Below are positions 52,769 to 61,493 of a stretch of 64,000 bases of DNA, one piece after another. This DNA is from Chloroflexota bacterium (GTDB lineage: Bacteria; Chloroflexota; Anaerolineae; Promineifilales; Promineifilaceae): contig JAGOMA010000003.1 in assembly GCA_017993775.1 (NCBI GenBank), positions 62,001 to 126,000 on the forward strand, in the 5' to 3' direction. Positions within the stretch are counted from its first letter, which is position 1; every line of letters begins with the position of its first letter. The translations under genes were made by a program, and so were the position numbers. The notes below the pieces were generated by a model. It was not told the origin of the DNA and searched no databases. It saw only the letters and a list, made by a program, of their open reading frames with translations.

Positions 52769-54301
52769 ATGAAACGAGAAGACGGATTACTCACTAAAAA
52801 ATTTGATAAGTTGTTGATTGTGAATCGCGGCGAAATAGCCGTGCGCGTTTTACGCGCCTGTCACGAGTTGGGCATTAAAACGGTTGCCGTCTATTCAGAC
52901 GCGGACCGCAATGCGCCCCACGTGCGGTTTGCCGACGAGGCTTATTATATTGGCCCTCCCCCTGCTCGTGAAAGTTACCTGCGGGTGGACAAACTTCTGG
53001 ACGTCGCCAAACGTTCTGGCGCGCAGGCGGTGCATCCCGGTTACGGCTTTTTAGCCGAACGGGCTGAATTTGCCCGGGCGTGCGTGGATGCCGGACTGGT
53101 TTTTGTTGGTCCATCTGCTCAGGCCATTAAAATCATGGGCGACAAGCAAGAAGCCCGCGAAACGGTGAAGGCGGCTGGCGTGCCGATTGTGCCCGGCACA
53201 GAACCGGGTCTGAATGAATCTGAGATGCAGGCGGCGGCTGACCGAATGGGTTATCCGGTGCTGGTAAAAGCGGTGGCCGGCGGCGGCGGCAAAGGTATGC
53301 GCCCGGTCCACAGGTCAGAAGACCTGCAAGACGCCATCGCTGCGGCTCGCCGTGAAGCCCTGAGCGCCTTTGGCGACGATGTGGTGTATCTGGAAAAAAT
53401 GATCACCGATGCGCGGCATATTGAAATTCAGTTGTTGGCCGACTCACACGGCAACACGGTTTACCTGGGCGAACGGGAATGCTCGTTGCAGCGGCGGCAT
53501 CAAAAACTGATTGAAGAAGCGCCCTCTTTTGTGGTGGACGAGGATTTGCGCCAGCGTATGGGGGCAGTCGCCGTGGCCGCTGCCAAAGCGGTGGATTATG
53601 TCAATGCTGGAACCATCGAATTTTTGGTAGACAAGGACAAAAATTTCTATTTTTTGGAAATGAATACGCGCTTGCAAGTGGAGCATCCGGTGACGGAGCT
53701 GGTTACGGGCATTGATATTGCTCAGGAGCAGCTGCGCATTGCTCGCGGCCGTCGGCTGCGGTTTGCCCAAAAAGATATTCAGATTCGTGGTTGGGCCATT
53801 GAGTGCCGCATCAATGCGGAAGACCCATACAACAATTATCTGCCGTCTACAGGCGTTATTTCTACGATGCGTTTGCCTACCGGTCCAGGGGTGCGTGTGG
53901 ATACGGGGGTTTTCCGGGGGTATGAAATTACGCCTTATTATGATTCGATGATTAGTAAGCTGATTTGTTATGGGGAAACGCGCGGCGAGGCTGTGCTGCG
54001 TATGCGGCGGGCGCTTGAGGAATACCGCATTACCGGCGTCAAAACAAATATCCCATTCCACCAGCACATGATGGACAGCCACCGATTTTTGACGGGTAAT
54101 TTTGACACGAAATTTGTGGAAGATCGGTTTAGCATGTCGGATCGGGCGGCGGACCAGGATATGGAAGCGGCCGTTTTGGCTACGCTCATGGCGCATCATC
54201 AAAGTTTGCAGGCCGGGCAGCGCATCGCGGCGGTGGGCGCGGGGTCGGAAAAGGGCAGCGCCTGGAAGTGGTATAACCGGTGGGAGCGGCTGCGACGATG
54301 A
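52769..54301 (+). CDS. Acyl-CoA carboxylase, biotin carboxylase subunit
   Basis: ATP-dependent carboxylation of biotin. The 510-residue product is a full AccC-type enzyme: KLLIVNRGEIAVRVLRACHE, ARESYLRVDKLLDVA, HPGYGFLAERAEFA, VGPSAQAIKIMGDKQEA (B-domain), VKAVAGGGGKGMRPV (ATP-grasp glycine loop), ERECSLQRRHQKLIEEAPS, FYFLEMNTRLQVEHPVTELVTGIDI, and a C-terminal ~50-residue extension ending GSEKGSAWKWYNRWERLRR. ATG 52769 is used. The stop is followed by the carrier gene at 54348. No HIP octamer in 1.5 kb. The small C-terminal tail resembles part of a linker in actinobacterial-type AccA3/PccA. Confidence 0.95.
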   Translation: MKREDGLLTKKFDKLLIVNRGEIAVRVLRACHELGIKTVAVYSDADRNAPHVRFADEAYYIGPPPARESYLRVDKLLDVAKRSGAQAVHPGYGFLAERAEFARACVDAGLVFVGPSAQAIKIMGDKQEARETVKAAGVPIVPGTEPGLNESEMQAAADRMGYPVLVKAVAGGGGKGMRPVHRSEDLQDAIAAARREALSAFGDDVVYLEKMITDARHIEIQLLADSHGNTVYLGERECSLQRRHQKLIEEAPSFVVDEDLRQRMGAVAVAAAKAVDYVNAGTIEFLVDKDKNFYFLEMNTRLQVEHPVTELVTGIDIAQEQLRIARGRRLRFAQKDIQIRGWAIECRINAEDPYNNYLPSTGVISTMRLPTGPGVRVDTGVFRGYEITPYYDSMISKLICYGETRGEAVLRMRRALEEYRITGVKTNIPFHQHMMDSHRFLTGNFDTKFVEDRFSMSDRAADQDMEAAVLATLMAHHQSLQAGQRIAAVGAGSEKGSAWKWYNRWERLRR

Positions 54302-54347
54302 TGTGGGTGGTTTGTAACGGGCGCGACAGGATGAGGATGGACCGATT

Positions 54348-54857
54348 ATGAAATATTACACAAAGGTCAACGATAAAGAATACATCATTGAGGTGGGGCA
54401 GGATAACGAAATCTCGGTGAATGATGAGAAGTATGCCATTGATTTTCGGCGGGTGACGGAGGGCGGTATGGTTTCTTTGCTGCTGAACCATCGCTCGCTG
54501 GAAGCGGTGGTAGACGAGCGGGATGATCATTGGGAAGTGCTGACGGATGGTGAATTGTATACCGTGTTCGTGCAAGATGAGCGGGCGTATCGTCTGGCTC
54601 AGGCGCGAGGCACCGGGCTGGATATGGGTCATGAGGCCGGTGTGAAAGCGCCGATGCCCGGGTTGATCATTCGGGTGTTGGTGGCGGTTGGCGACACGGT
54701 CGAGCGTAACGAGAAGGTGGTTATTTTGGAGTCGATGAAGATGGAGAATGAGTTGCGGTCGCCGCGGGAAGGGGTGGTTACGGCCGTTCACGTTGCCCCA
54801 GGCGCCAGCGTTGAAAAAGATCAAATCCTCATCCTCATCAGCGACCTTGAAGAATGA
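54348..54857 (+). CDS. Biotin carboxyl carrier protein
   Basis: The 169-residue product has an N-terminal beta-rich region (KYYTKVNDKEYIIEVGQ) and a C-terminal biotinyl domain (about 95-169) with the biotin lysine K131 in ESMKMENEL. GAGGATGG precedes ATG 54348. It completes the acyl-CoA carboxylase set with the two genes before it. A HIP octamer at 54779 encodes VTAVHV near the domain end. The next gene starts 25 bases later. Confidence 0.93.
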   Translation: MKYYTKVNDKEYIIEVGQDNEISVNDEKYAIDFRRVTEGGMVSLLLNHRSLEAVVDERDDHWEVLTDGELYTVFVQDERAYRLAQARGTGLDMGHEAGVKAPMPGLIIRVLVAVGDTVERNEKVVILESMKMENELRSPREGVVTAVHVAPGASVEKDQILILISDLEE

Positions 54858-54882
54858 GCCGATCCGGCGACAGGCGGTAAAC

Positions 54883-55494
54883 ATGAGCGACGCCCAACAG
54901 CTAGAAATCGAAGTGAAATTTTTGTTGGCCAATCGGGCTGATTTTCGCGCCCGGCTGCTGGAGGTTGGGGCGGTGCTGACCAAACCGCGCGTGTTTGAAC
55001 GGAATGTGCGATTCGACACGCCGGACAACCGGCTTTTACGGCAGGAAGAACTGCTGCGGCTGCGCCAGGACACGGCCGTGCGCCTCACGTACAAAGGTCT
55101 TGCCGCCGCAGATGCCCACAGCGAAGCCAAAATACGCGAAGAGTTGGAAATACAGGTCAGCGATTTTGATGTGGCGGCATTGATTTTTACGCGCCTGGGT
55201 TTCGCTCCGGTGCAAGTTTATGAAAAATACCGTGAAACCTTCACCTGGCAAAACGTGGAAATTGTCTTAGATGAGCTGCCTTACGGCGATTTTGTCGAGC
55301 TGGAAGGCCCGGAAGCAGCCATCAAAACGGCCGCCGCCGACCTGGGCCTGAGCTGGGACAAGCGTATTACCAACAATTACCTGGGCTTGATGTCGGCCAT
55401 TAAAGCCTTTTACAAACTGGATTTCGATGACCTGACCTTTGCCAATTTCCAAAATATCCGCGTTCAGATGGCGGATTTAGTGCCCACAATTTGA
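54883..55494 (+). CDS. CYTH domain protein (class IV adenylyl cyclase/thiamine triphosphatase type)
   Basis: A 203-residue CYTH protein with the family mark E8-I-E10-V-K12-F, then RNVRFDTPDNRLLRQEELLRLR, ELEIQVSDFDVAALI, EKYRETFTW and LDELPYGDFVELEG. Such proteins hydrolyse triphosphates (thiamine triphosphate, tripolyphosphate) or make cAMP. No tunnel residues decide. ATG 54883, with GGCGG upstream; the longer frame from 54748 lies inside the carrier gene. Likely co-transcribed with the carboxylase genes. A HIP octamer encodes DTAVRL. Confidence 0.85.
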   Translation: MSDAQQLEIEVKFLLANRADFRARLLEVGAVLTKPRVFERNVRFDTPDNRLLRQEELLRLRQDTAVRLTYKGLAAADAHSEAKIREELEIQVSDFDVAALIFTRLGFAPVQVYEKYRETFTWQNVEIVLDELPYGDFVELEGPEAAIKTAAADLGLSWDKRITNNYLGLMSAIKAFYKLDFDDLTFANFQNIRVQMADLVPTI

Positions 55495-55526
55495 CAAAGA
55501 AACGTACAATCGTATCTGTCCAAGGT

Positions 55527-55600
55527 TCTCTGGCAAGACCCCAAGGGTTTGGCATCCCAATAATCCAAACTCTCAGGAGCAAACCCTTGGGGTCTGTAAG
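55527..55600. repeat. Dispersed hairpin element, copy 2 (perfect stem)
   Basis: AGACCCCAAGGGTTT (55536-55550) and AAACCCTTGGGGTCT (55581-55595) form a 15-bp perfect inverted repeat with a 30-base loop. It resembles the element at 30822-30896. Each copy precedes a start codon (30905; 55642). Confidence 0.75.
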
Positions 55601-55641
55601 TTATGTGCAATTTACAAAATCGCCTGCGAGGGAGTAACCGT

Positions 55642-56673
55642 ATGATTACCGAACGACCCGATTTGAGCGCAGTATCACCAGAGATTCTGGCTTATGTGGA
55701 GGCTCTGGAAGAAGAAATTGCTCGCCTGCAAAGCGGCAGCCCTGTCCGGCAAAGGGAAGAAACACCGCCGGAACCCAGCGAACCGCCGACCCCGTTTAAT
55801 GTGATTACCATTAGCAAAAAAGGCATGGGCAAACGAACGCCGCGCCATTTTTACGGCCGTCAACGCCGCAGCGGCATGGGTGTCTTTGATCTGGAAACAG
55901 CCGAGGACGATCCGCCCACGCTCCTCACCGTCGCCCACGAAGATGAAGCCATTCTACTCTTCACCGATTTTGGCCGCGCTTTTCGGTTGGCTGTGAATAG
56001 TTTGGCCGAAGCGCCGGTGCGCGCTCGCGGGCAAAACATCATGAACCTGTTCCAGTTTCGACCACACGAACATATTGTGGCCGCTTTGCCAGCTGATGGC
56101 GGTCAATATGTGGCTTTGGCCAGCCAACGTGGCTGGGTGCGCCGCGTGCCTGCCTCGCGGCTTAATCACAGCCTTATCCCTGGCATGAGCTTCCATGATG
56201 TGCAGCAGGGCGGATATGTGACGTCCGCCTGTTGGACGGAAGGTGACGGCGATTTGTTGGTGGTCACAGAAAATGGGTTGGGTATACGGTTTGCCGAAAC
56301 ACAGGTACATAAAACGGGCACGCTGGCTTTGCGGGTAGATTTGGGCGATAAGGTGACGGCCGTCACGGCCGTTACCGAAGAAAACGGCGTCTTCCTACTC
56401 AGCCACGATGGGAAAGGAACCATCCGCCAGATGTCTGGCTTTCGCGCCAACAAAGCGCCCGGCGCTGGCGGCAAAGTCGTCCTAAAAACCGACAAACTTG
56501 TCGGCGCGCTAACCGTTCAGCCTGAAAACGACCTCTTTATCATCTCCCAACTCGGCAAAATCATTCGCTTCAAGGCCGATGAAGTGCCGCCTAAAGAAGG
56601 CGTTGTGCAAGGCGTCAACTGCATCGCTCTGCGCAGCGACGAAGCAACGGGGATGACGGCCGTGCGTTTGTAA
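55642..56673 (+). CDS. Stand-alone GyrA C-terminal-type beta-pinwheel protein
   Basis: A 343-residue protein without the gyrase breakage-reunion domain. After a coiled N-terminus (ILAYVEALEEEIARLQ) and a Pro/Glu-rich linker, the remainder is built of repeated blades of about 50 residues (ILLFTDFGRAFRLAVNSLAE, YVALASQRGWVRRVPASRL, LLVVTENGLGIRFAETQV, VFLLSHDGKGTIRQMSG, LFIISQLGKIIRFKADEVPP), as in the GyrA or ParC CTD that wraps DNA. RQRRSGMGVFDLE lies where the GyrA-box motif would be. It may act with a gyrase or as a DNA-binding protein. ATG 55642 has GGGAG. Two tandem HIP octamers encode VTAVTAV at 56356-56372. Confidence 0.82.
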   Translation: MITERPDLSAVSPEILAYVEALEEEIARLQSGSPVRQREETPPEPSEPPTPFNVITISKKGMGKRTPRHFYGRQRRSGMGVFDLETAEDDPPTLLTVAHEDEAILLFTDFGRAFRLAVNSLAEAPVRARGQNIMNLFQFRPHEHIVAALPADGGQYVALASQRGWVRRVPASRLNHSLIPGMSFHDVQQGGYVTSACWTEGDGDLLVVTENGLGIRFAETQVHKTGTLALRVDLGDKVTAVTAVTEENGVFLLSHDGKGTIRQMSGFRANKAPGAGGKVVLKTDKLVGALTVQPENDLFIISQLGKIIRFKADEVPPKEGVVQGVNCIALRSDEATGMTAVRL

Positions 56674-56750
56674 GTATTCAAGGGTTCAAATAGTTGGTGG
56701 TCAGATTCACCTGACCCCGCAATCATCAAATCACCCGCCAAAGGAGCCTC

Positions 56751-57932
56751 ATGTTAAACAAAGCCCTATCCATTGCCGACGAAATCATCCGCCTCCGTCG
56801 CGATATCCATCAACATCCCGAATTAAGCTTTCAGGAATTCCGCACCTCTGCCCTGGTAGCCGATACCCTGCAAGAAATAGGCATCGACATGCAAACCGGT
56901 ATTGGGCGCACCGGCGTCATCGGCCGAATTGGCAGCGGCGATGGCCCCACCATCGGTATCCGCGCCGACATGGACGCCCTGCCCATCGTCGAGAAAAATG
57001 ACGTGCCCTACTGCTCGCAAAACGCAGGCGTGATGCATGCTTGTGGCCACGATGCTCACACCGCCATGCTGCTCGGCGTAGCCCATTTGCTCAAACAAAG
57101 CTATCAGACAGAGCCGTGGCATGGCAATGTGCGGCTGATCTTCCAACCGGCCGAAGAAGCCTTCGATGACCAGGGGATCAGCGGCGCAACCGCTATGATC
57201 AACGACAACGCGCTAGAAAACCTGGATGCGGTGATTGCCCTGCATGTCGCTTCAGACCGTACGTCGGGCGAATTTTATTTTCAGGATGGATATAGTCTGG
57301 CGGCGGTGGACCAATTTGAGGCATGGATTCGCGGTGATGGCGGGCACGGCGCGTACCCGCACAACGGCAGCGATCCTTTGTTCATGCTTGGCCCTATTTT
57401 GAGTACACTTTACGCCATCCCTTCGCGCCAGATCAATCCCCTACGCCCCAGTGTGGTGAGCCTGGGACAGGTTTGCGGCGGGCAAGTGACCAACGTCATC
57501 CCTAATTCTGTTCATATGTTGGGGACCATTCGTTCGTATGAAGAAGCGGTGCGCCGCCGTTTATGGGCAGAAATTGAGCGAGCGTTGCAATTGAGCGAAA
57601 CTTTGGGCGGTGGGTATTCGCTGGAAATTCAGGAAGGGTATCCGGCCATGTTTAATGATGCGCGGGTGAATGGCTGGATGCGAGATGTGGCGCGAGGGGT
57701 TGCCGGGGAAACGGCCGTCATCGACGCTGAGTTTGGCATGGGCGCGGAAGACTTCGCCTACATGACCCAAAAAGCGCCGGGCGCGATGTTTATGCTGGGT
57801 GCGGCCACGCCAGACGGCCGTGAGCGCCACCACCACACAGATATTTTTGACATTGACGAACGCGTGCTGGCTTACGGAACGGCCGTGCTCGCCGAAACCG
57901 CACGCCGATTTGTCACCAAAATTCTGTTGTAG
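56751..57932 (+). CDS. M20 family amidohydrolase (amino-acid or peptide N-acyl hydrolase)
   Basis: A 393-residue metallopeptidase of the M20D type. Metal and catalytic motifs: GIRADMDALPI, MHACGHDAHTAMLLG, FQPAEEAFDDQG, GGHGAYPHNGSDP, and ADFGMGAEDFAYM near the end. Such enzymes cut N-acetyl or indole-acyl groups from amino acids. AAAGGAG precedes ATG 56751. The context does not fix the substrate. Three HIP octamers occur toward the C-terminus (ETAVID, DGRERHH, GTAVLAE). Confidence 0.93.
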   Translation: MLNKALSIADEIIRLRRDIHQHPELSFQEFRTSALVADTLQEIGIDMQTGIGRTGVIGRIGSGDGPTIGIRADMDALPIVEKNDVPYCSQNAGVMHACGHDAHTAMLLGVAHLLKQSYQTEPWHGNVRLIFQPAEEAFDDQGISGATAMINDNALENLDAVIALHVASDRTSGEFYFQDGYSLAAVDQFEAWIRGDGGHGAYPHNGSDPLFMLGPILSTLYAIPSRQINPLRPSVVSLGQVCGGQVTNVIPNSVHMLGTIRSYEEAVRRRLWAEIERALQLSETLGGGYSLEIQEGYPAMFNDARVNGWMRDVARGVAGETAVIDAEFGMGAEDFAYMTQKAPGAMFMLGAATPDGRERHHHTDIFDIDERVLAYGTAVLAETARRFVTKILL

Positions 57933-58245
57933 TCATTAAACACACATTGAGATATTACAACAATTACAGCCGCCCAAACCCACGATAATCGTGAAAAAAC
58001 GAAATTTCTACGACGAATCAACACAAAGAACACGCGTTCTATAGAATTCTACACTGGTTTTCTTTTATAATGCCTCTGTCTACTTCGCATAGGAGGAAAC
58101 GGTAGATTTTCCAAATTAGTGTTGCTATTTCACCTCTCAACCCACTGTCGGAATGCCGACAATTAATCAAAGAACCAGCACATCTTAAAAACCTCATCTA
58201 CCGTCCTTTCCAGCAAAAATAGTTATTTTAGGAGGCATAGAAAAC
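57933..58245. other. Non-coding gap with promoter-like element and small hairpin
   Basis: About 310 bases without a gene. A TATAAT hexamer is at 58066-58071 without a clear -35; it would give a leader of about 170 bases to the next gene. The leader contains TGTCGG-AATG-CCGACA (58146-58161) and an unused AGGAGG near 58091. No HIP octamer. Confidence 0.5.
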
Positions 58246-59331
58246 ATGAACAATTCCGCACTCAAACAAAAGTTGACCCCCATTCTACGTTTTAGGTCAT
58301 TAGCGATCTTGCTGGTTGTGATGATTGTGCTGCTCGTCGGCCCAGGCATTGCCGCGTCTAGCACCATCCCCACCATCGCCATCACTGGCGTAGCTGCTGA
58401 CCAAACCGTGACAATTCAGACCTACAACTACCCGGCAAACCAGAATTTTGTGGTTACCATGGGACCGATGGGGTCACAGGGCATTGATGGGTACTATGTA
58501 TCCACAATCAATTCGGGCAATGGCGGATCCTTCCCGGCGACATTTGCCATCCCCGACCAGCTCAAAGGTTCGTACCAGATTGCCATTCGCCTGCAAAGCG
58601 CCCAAGGCTTTTTCAGCTTCAATTGGTTCTATAACAATACAACCAACGCCGGCACGGGCGGCTTGCCAACGACGCCAGGCTTCACCGGCATTCCCACATT
58701 TGCGATTTCTGCTGTAGCTGTAGACCAAAATGTCACCATCACGACCAATAATTTCCCGGCAGGGCAAAAATTCACGGTTACGATGGGCTACATGGGTACC
58801 CGGGGCATTAATGGTTTTGTGGTTGGCGAATTGGATTCCGCCGCTGGCGGCACCTTAACGGCCACCTTCCCCATTCCGGCGCAGCTGGTTGGCCAATCCC
58901 AGATTTCCATCCGGGCACAAACGGCGCACACGTATCCACTTAATCCTTATTACGCCTTTAACTGGTTCCATAACAACACCACCGGCACAGGTGGTCAGCC
59001 CCCGGTTCCACCTCCGAGTACAGGCTATACCGGCATCCCCACCTTCAAAGTGTGTGAAGTAGCGAAAGATGGCACGGCGACGATTGTGACGAACAATATG
59101 CCGCCCGGACAAGATTTCACAGTCACCATGGGGTCGATGTATACGGCTGGCATTAACGGCATCGTTGTCGGATCGTACAATTCCGGTGATGGCAGCAGCC
59201 AGCGGTTAACATTCCAGATTCCCCAGCAGTTGTTCGGCTCGGCGCGGATTGCTATTCGAGCGCAAACCGCGCATGCATATCCGTTTTTTGCGTACAACTG
59301 GTTCTTTAACAACACAGCGGCCGTTTGCTAA
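58246..59331 (+). CDS. Secreted three-repeat protein of unknown function
   Basis: A 361-residue exported protein: signal anchor FRSLAILLVVMIVLLVGPG, then three ~95-residue repeats at about residues 40-135, 150-245 and 265-361. Each begins IPTxxI/V.V and carries ANQNFVVTMGPMG-, GQKFTVTMGYMG- or GQDFTVTMGSM-like strands, G(I)xG(F/I/Y) loops and a final FNWF.NNT. The repeats are separated by Gly/Thr/Pro-rich linkers. No named domain is recognised. GGAGG at 58231-58235 and ATG 58246. Strong terminator follows. No HIP octamer (a GCGGCCGT near 59317 is one base off). Confidence 0.75.
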   Translation: MNNSALKQKLTPILRFRSLAILLVVMIVLLVGPGIAASSTIPTIAITGVAADQTVTIQTYNYPANQNFVVTMGPMGSQGIDGYYVSTINSGNGGSFPATFAIPDQLKGSYQIAIRLQSAQGFFSFNWFYNNTTNAGTGGLPTTPGFTGIPTFAISAVAVDQNVTITTNNFPAGQKFTVTMGYMGTRGINGFVVGELDSAAGGTLTATFPIPAQLVGQSQISIRAQTAHTYPLNPYYAFNWFHNNTTGTGGQPPVPPPSTGYTGIPTFKVCEVAKDGTATIVTNNMPPGQDFTVTMGSMYTAGINGIVVGSYNSGDGSSQRLTFQIPQQLFGSARIAIRAQTAHAYPFFAYNWFFNNTAAVC

Positions 59332-59355
59332 AACCTGCAGCCAAGTAGACACAGC

Positions 59356-59390
59356 AAGGCGTCTGGTGAAACTCACCAGACGCCTTTTTT
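59356..59390 (+). terminator. Rho-independent terminator
   Basis: AGGCGTCTGGTGA (59357-59369), AAC, TCACCAGACGCCT (59373-59385), then TTTTT. Confidence 0.92.
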
Positions 59391-59396
59391 GTTTAG

Positions 59397-59480
59397 ACCG
59401 GCGGCGGATGATGGCCCAACTCGCGCCACAGCCGCCACAATGCCTGGCGCGTGACGATTGTCAGGACCGGGCGCAAATTG
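59397..59480 (-). pseudogene. Possible gene remnant
   Basis: Minus-strand reading from TTG near 59477 gives LRPVLTIVTRQALWRLWREL, then a short His-Pro-rich end and a stop at about 59397. The sequence looks like the C-terminus of a real protein but has no start or upstream domain, and it is bounded by a promoter and a terminator of other genes. Could also be chance. Low confidence. Confidence 0.25.
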
Positions 59481-59577
59481 TTGTTTCATGAGCGGTATGT
59501 TACAATCTTTAGCTGTCTCTAGCGCAATGGCTCATTGCGCTATATTTTTGTAAAGTTGTCGCAATCAACGGCGACAA
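59478..59577 (+). promoter_or_regulatory. Promoter and structured leader of the LysM protein gene
   Basis: TTGTTG (59478-59483), 17-base spacer, TACAAT (59501-59506). The leader then has hairpin 1 AGCGCAAT/ATTGCGCT (59521-59541) followed by ATATTTTT, and hairpin 2 TTGTCGC/GCGACAA (about 59553-59577). Hairpin 1 with its T-run looks like an attenuator. Confidence 0.5.
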
Positions 59578-59636
59578 ACTAAGAAGAGGCGAAATCGAGT
59601 ACGGCCGTAGCCGCGCCCGATAAGAGGAAGCAAAAC

Positions 59637-61271
59637 ATGAATAGAAAATCCCTTGTTCTGACGGCCGTCCTGGCTGTCTTTGTTCTGGCTGTAGCGGTAC
59701 GGCCGTCTCGCCAGGCAGTCGCTCAACAAGCCAACCTTCTCACCAACCCCGGTTTTGAAGAAGGGTACTACAACCAAGACGGCATCCCCGAAATTGCCGT
59801 GCCGAACGGCTGGCGCATGCACTGGGTAGACGGCCAACCTTTCCCAGGCTCTAACGGCAACGCCGCACGACCCGAAACCGTCGTCTGGAATATCAAAGAC
59901 GCCCCCCCCAATGAGCAAACCCTGTTTTTCCGCGATGGCTCTTACGCCCTAAAAATCTTCAAAGGATGGGCCCCGGTTTATGCCGGCCTGTCACAAGACG
60001 TAAGCGGTCTGGAAGTTGGCCGCCGTTATCGTCTGGCGATCCCTATTTATATCGACATTGTGGAAACCTATGAAGGCGGCAAAAAAGCGCCCAGCAAGCT
60101 GGATTCCGGTCAGGTTCGCCTGGGAACCAGCGCCTCCGGCGCTGCTTTCCGCGATGAATCGGCCATCCAATACAGCGGCTGGTGGACCGCTGGAAACATC
60201 CAACCCTTTTATCAGGCTTACCCGGTGTTTTTACATGATTTTACCGCCACGGCCACAACCATGACCGTTTGGATTGAAATGGCCTCCAAAGACCCCTACA
60301 TTAATAATGGCTTTTTCATGGATGGCTTTGCGCTAATCGCCCTCGACGAGCGCGATAACACTGTTACTGCGCCTGCCAATCCTGCGTCCAGCCAACCGGC
60401 TGGGCCGACATCCACGCCGCAGCCCACGCCCACGCCCCGCGCCGATGGCGCCGTGGTTCACATTGTTCAGGCCGGCGACTCTTTCTGGGGGCTGGCGATT
60501 CAATATCACGAGGTGATGGGATTAACGGCCGAAGAAGCGGTAAAAGCTATTCAAGAATTAAACAACAACCCCGCCTATATCAACCCTGGCGATGAACTGA
60601 TCATTGTGCCGCCTAATCAAACGCCGCCAACGGCAACTCCCGAACCTGTGGCGACAGAAGCCACGCCCACAACTGAAGCCGAAGAGCCGACGGTTGAACC
60701 AACGGCCGTACTCACCCAAACGGCCGTTACCAGCAACACCGGCATCAACACAGTCACCAACGCCAACACAGCCAACGGCATCTGTGTAAGCGCCTTCGAG
60801 GACACCAACGGCGACGCCGCGCGTGATAAAGAAACAGAACAGCTGATGGCCAATGTCGCCGTAAGCGTCTTCCAGGGCGGCAAAAATGTCGCCTCTTACG
60901 TCACCGATGGCGTGGCCGAGTTCTACTGCTTTGAGAACCTGAACGCCGAAACCTATCAGGTGCAGGCTTTCCCGCCAGCCGGTTATCGTACTACCACGCC
61001 GGAAAGTTGGGCGGTTGCCGTGACGGAAGGCGTGATTATTCCGGTTAACTTTGGTCTGACCGCCGCCCCGCAAACCGTTGCGGACGCCGGTGCGGCTGCT
61101 GGCGACACGGCCGTGCAGGCCACTCCGGAAACTCCGCCCGTCTCCGACACCAGCGCGCCCGTCGAAGAATCCGGCGGTTTTCTGGCCAACATGAGCGGCA
61201 TCATCCTCATTGTCGTTGCTTTCCTGGTTTTGGTGGCTGGCGTAGGGGTTTTCCTGCTGCGTCGAGGATAA
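59637..61271 (+). CDS. Cell-surface protein with LysM and SdrD B-like domains
   Basis: A 544-residue surface protein. Signal peptide KSLVLTAVLAVFVLAVAV, a carbohydrate-binding-like N-terminal region (NLLTNPGFEEGYYNQ), a Thr/Pro linker, a LysM domain (VVHIVQAGDSFWGLAIQYHE...ELIIVP, about residues 275-325), a second Thr-rich linker, an SdrD B/Cna-like module (GICVSAFEDTNGDAARDKE) and a C-terminal helix (GIILIVVAFLVLVAGVGVFL) with LRRG. LysM suggests peptidoglycan or glycan attachment. The next gene encodes a penicillin-binding protein, consistent with a cell-wall role. HIP octamers are frequent. Expression may be attenuated by a leader hairpin. Confidence 0.85.
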   Translation: MNRKSLVLTAVLAVFVLAVAVRPSRQAVAQQANLLTNPGFEEGYYNQDGIPEIAVPNGWRMHWVDGQPFPGSNGNAARPETVVWNIKDAPPNEQTLFFRDGSYALKIFKGWAPVYAGLSQDVSGLEVGRRYRLAIPIYIDIVETYEGGKKAPSKLDSGQVRLGTSASGAAFRDESAIQYSGWWTAGNIQPFYQAYPVFLHDFTATATTMTVWIEMASKDPYINNGFFMDGFALIALDERDNTVTAPANPASSQPAGPTSTPQPTPTPRADGAVVHIVQAGDSFWGLAIQYHEVMGLTAEEAVKAIQELNNNPAYINPGDELIIVPPNQTPPTATPEPVATEATPTTEAEEPTVEPTAVLTQTAVTSNTGINTVTNANTANGICVSAFEDTNGDAARDKETEQLMANVAVSVFQGGKNVASYVTDGVAEFYCFENLNAETYQVQAFPPAGYRTTTPESWAVAVTEGVIIPVNFGLTAAPQTVADAGAAAGDTAVQATPETPPVSDTSAPVEESGGFLANMSGIILIVVAFLVLVAGVGVFLLRRG

Positions 61272-61320
61272 TCCGGATTCTGTGGACGACGCACAGAATC
61301 CGAAAAACGAAACACAAAAT

Positions 61321-61343
61321 ACGCGCCTTCGGGCGCGTTTTTT
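61321..61343 (+). terminator. Rho-independent terminator
   Basis: ACGCGCC (61321-61327), TTCG tetraloop, GGCGCGT (61332-61338), then TTTTTA. Very stable small hairpin after the LysM gene. Confidence 0.9.
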
Positions 61344-61493
61344 ATTGGGCGTTTCATTAACGTGCCGATTGCGTCAGTTTACCGACAAGTTTCATCCCGG
61401 CTGCGGGCGTACACTTACAGGACGAAAAAGGGGACAATATCTACCCATCCCGACGTTTAGCGCATGACATTCATTCATTTTTAGAGGCTATCA

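Noticed and set aside
54748-54882. Longer N-terminus of the CYTH protein
   Set aside because: It overlaps the carrier protein gene in another frame; the family start is at 54883.
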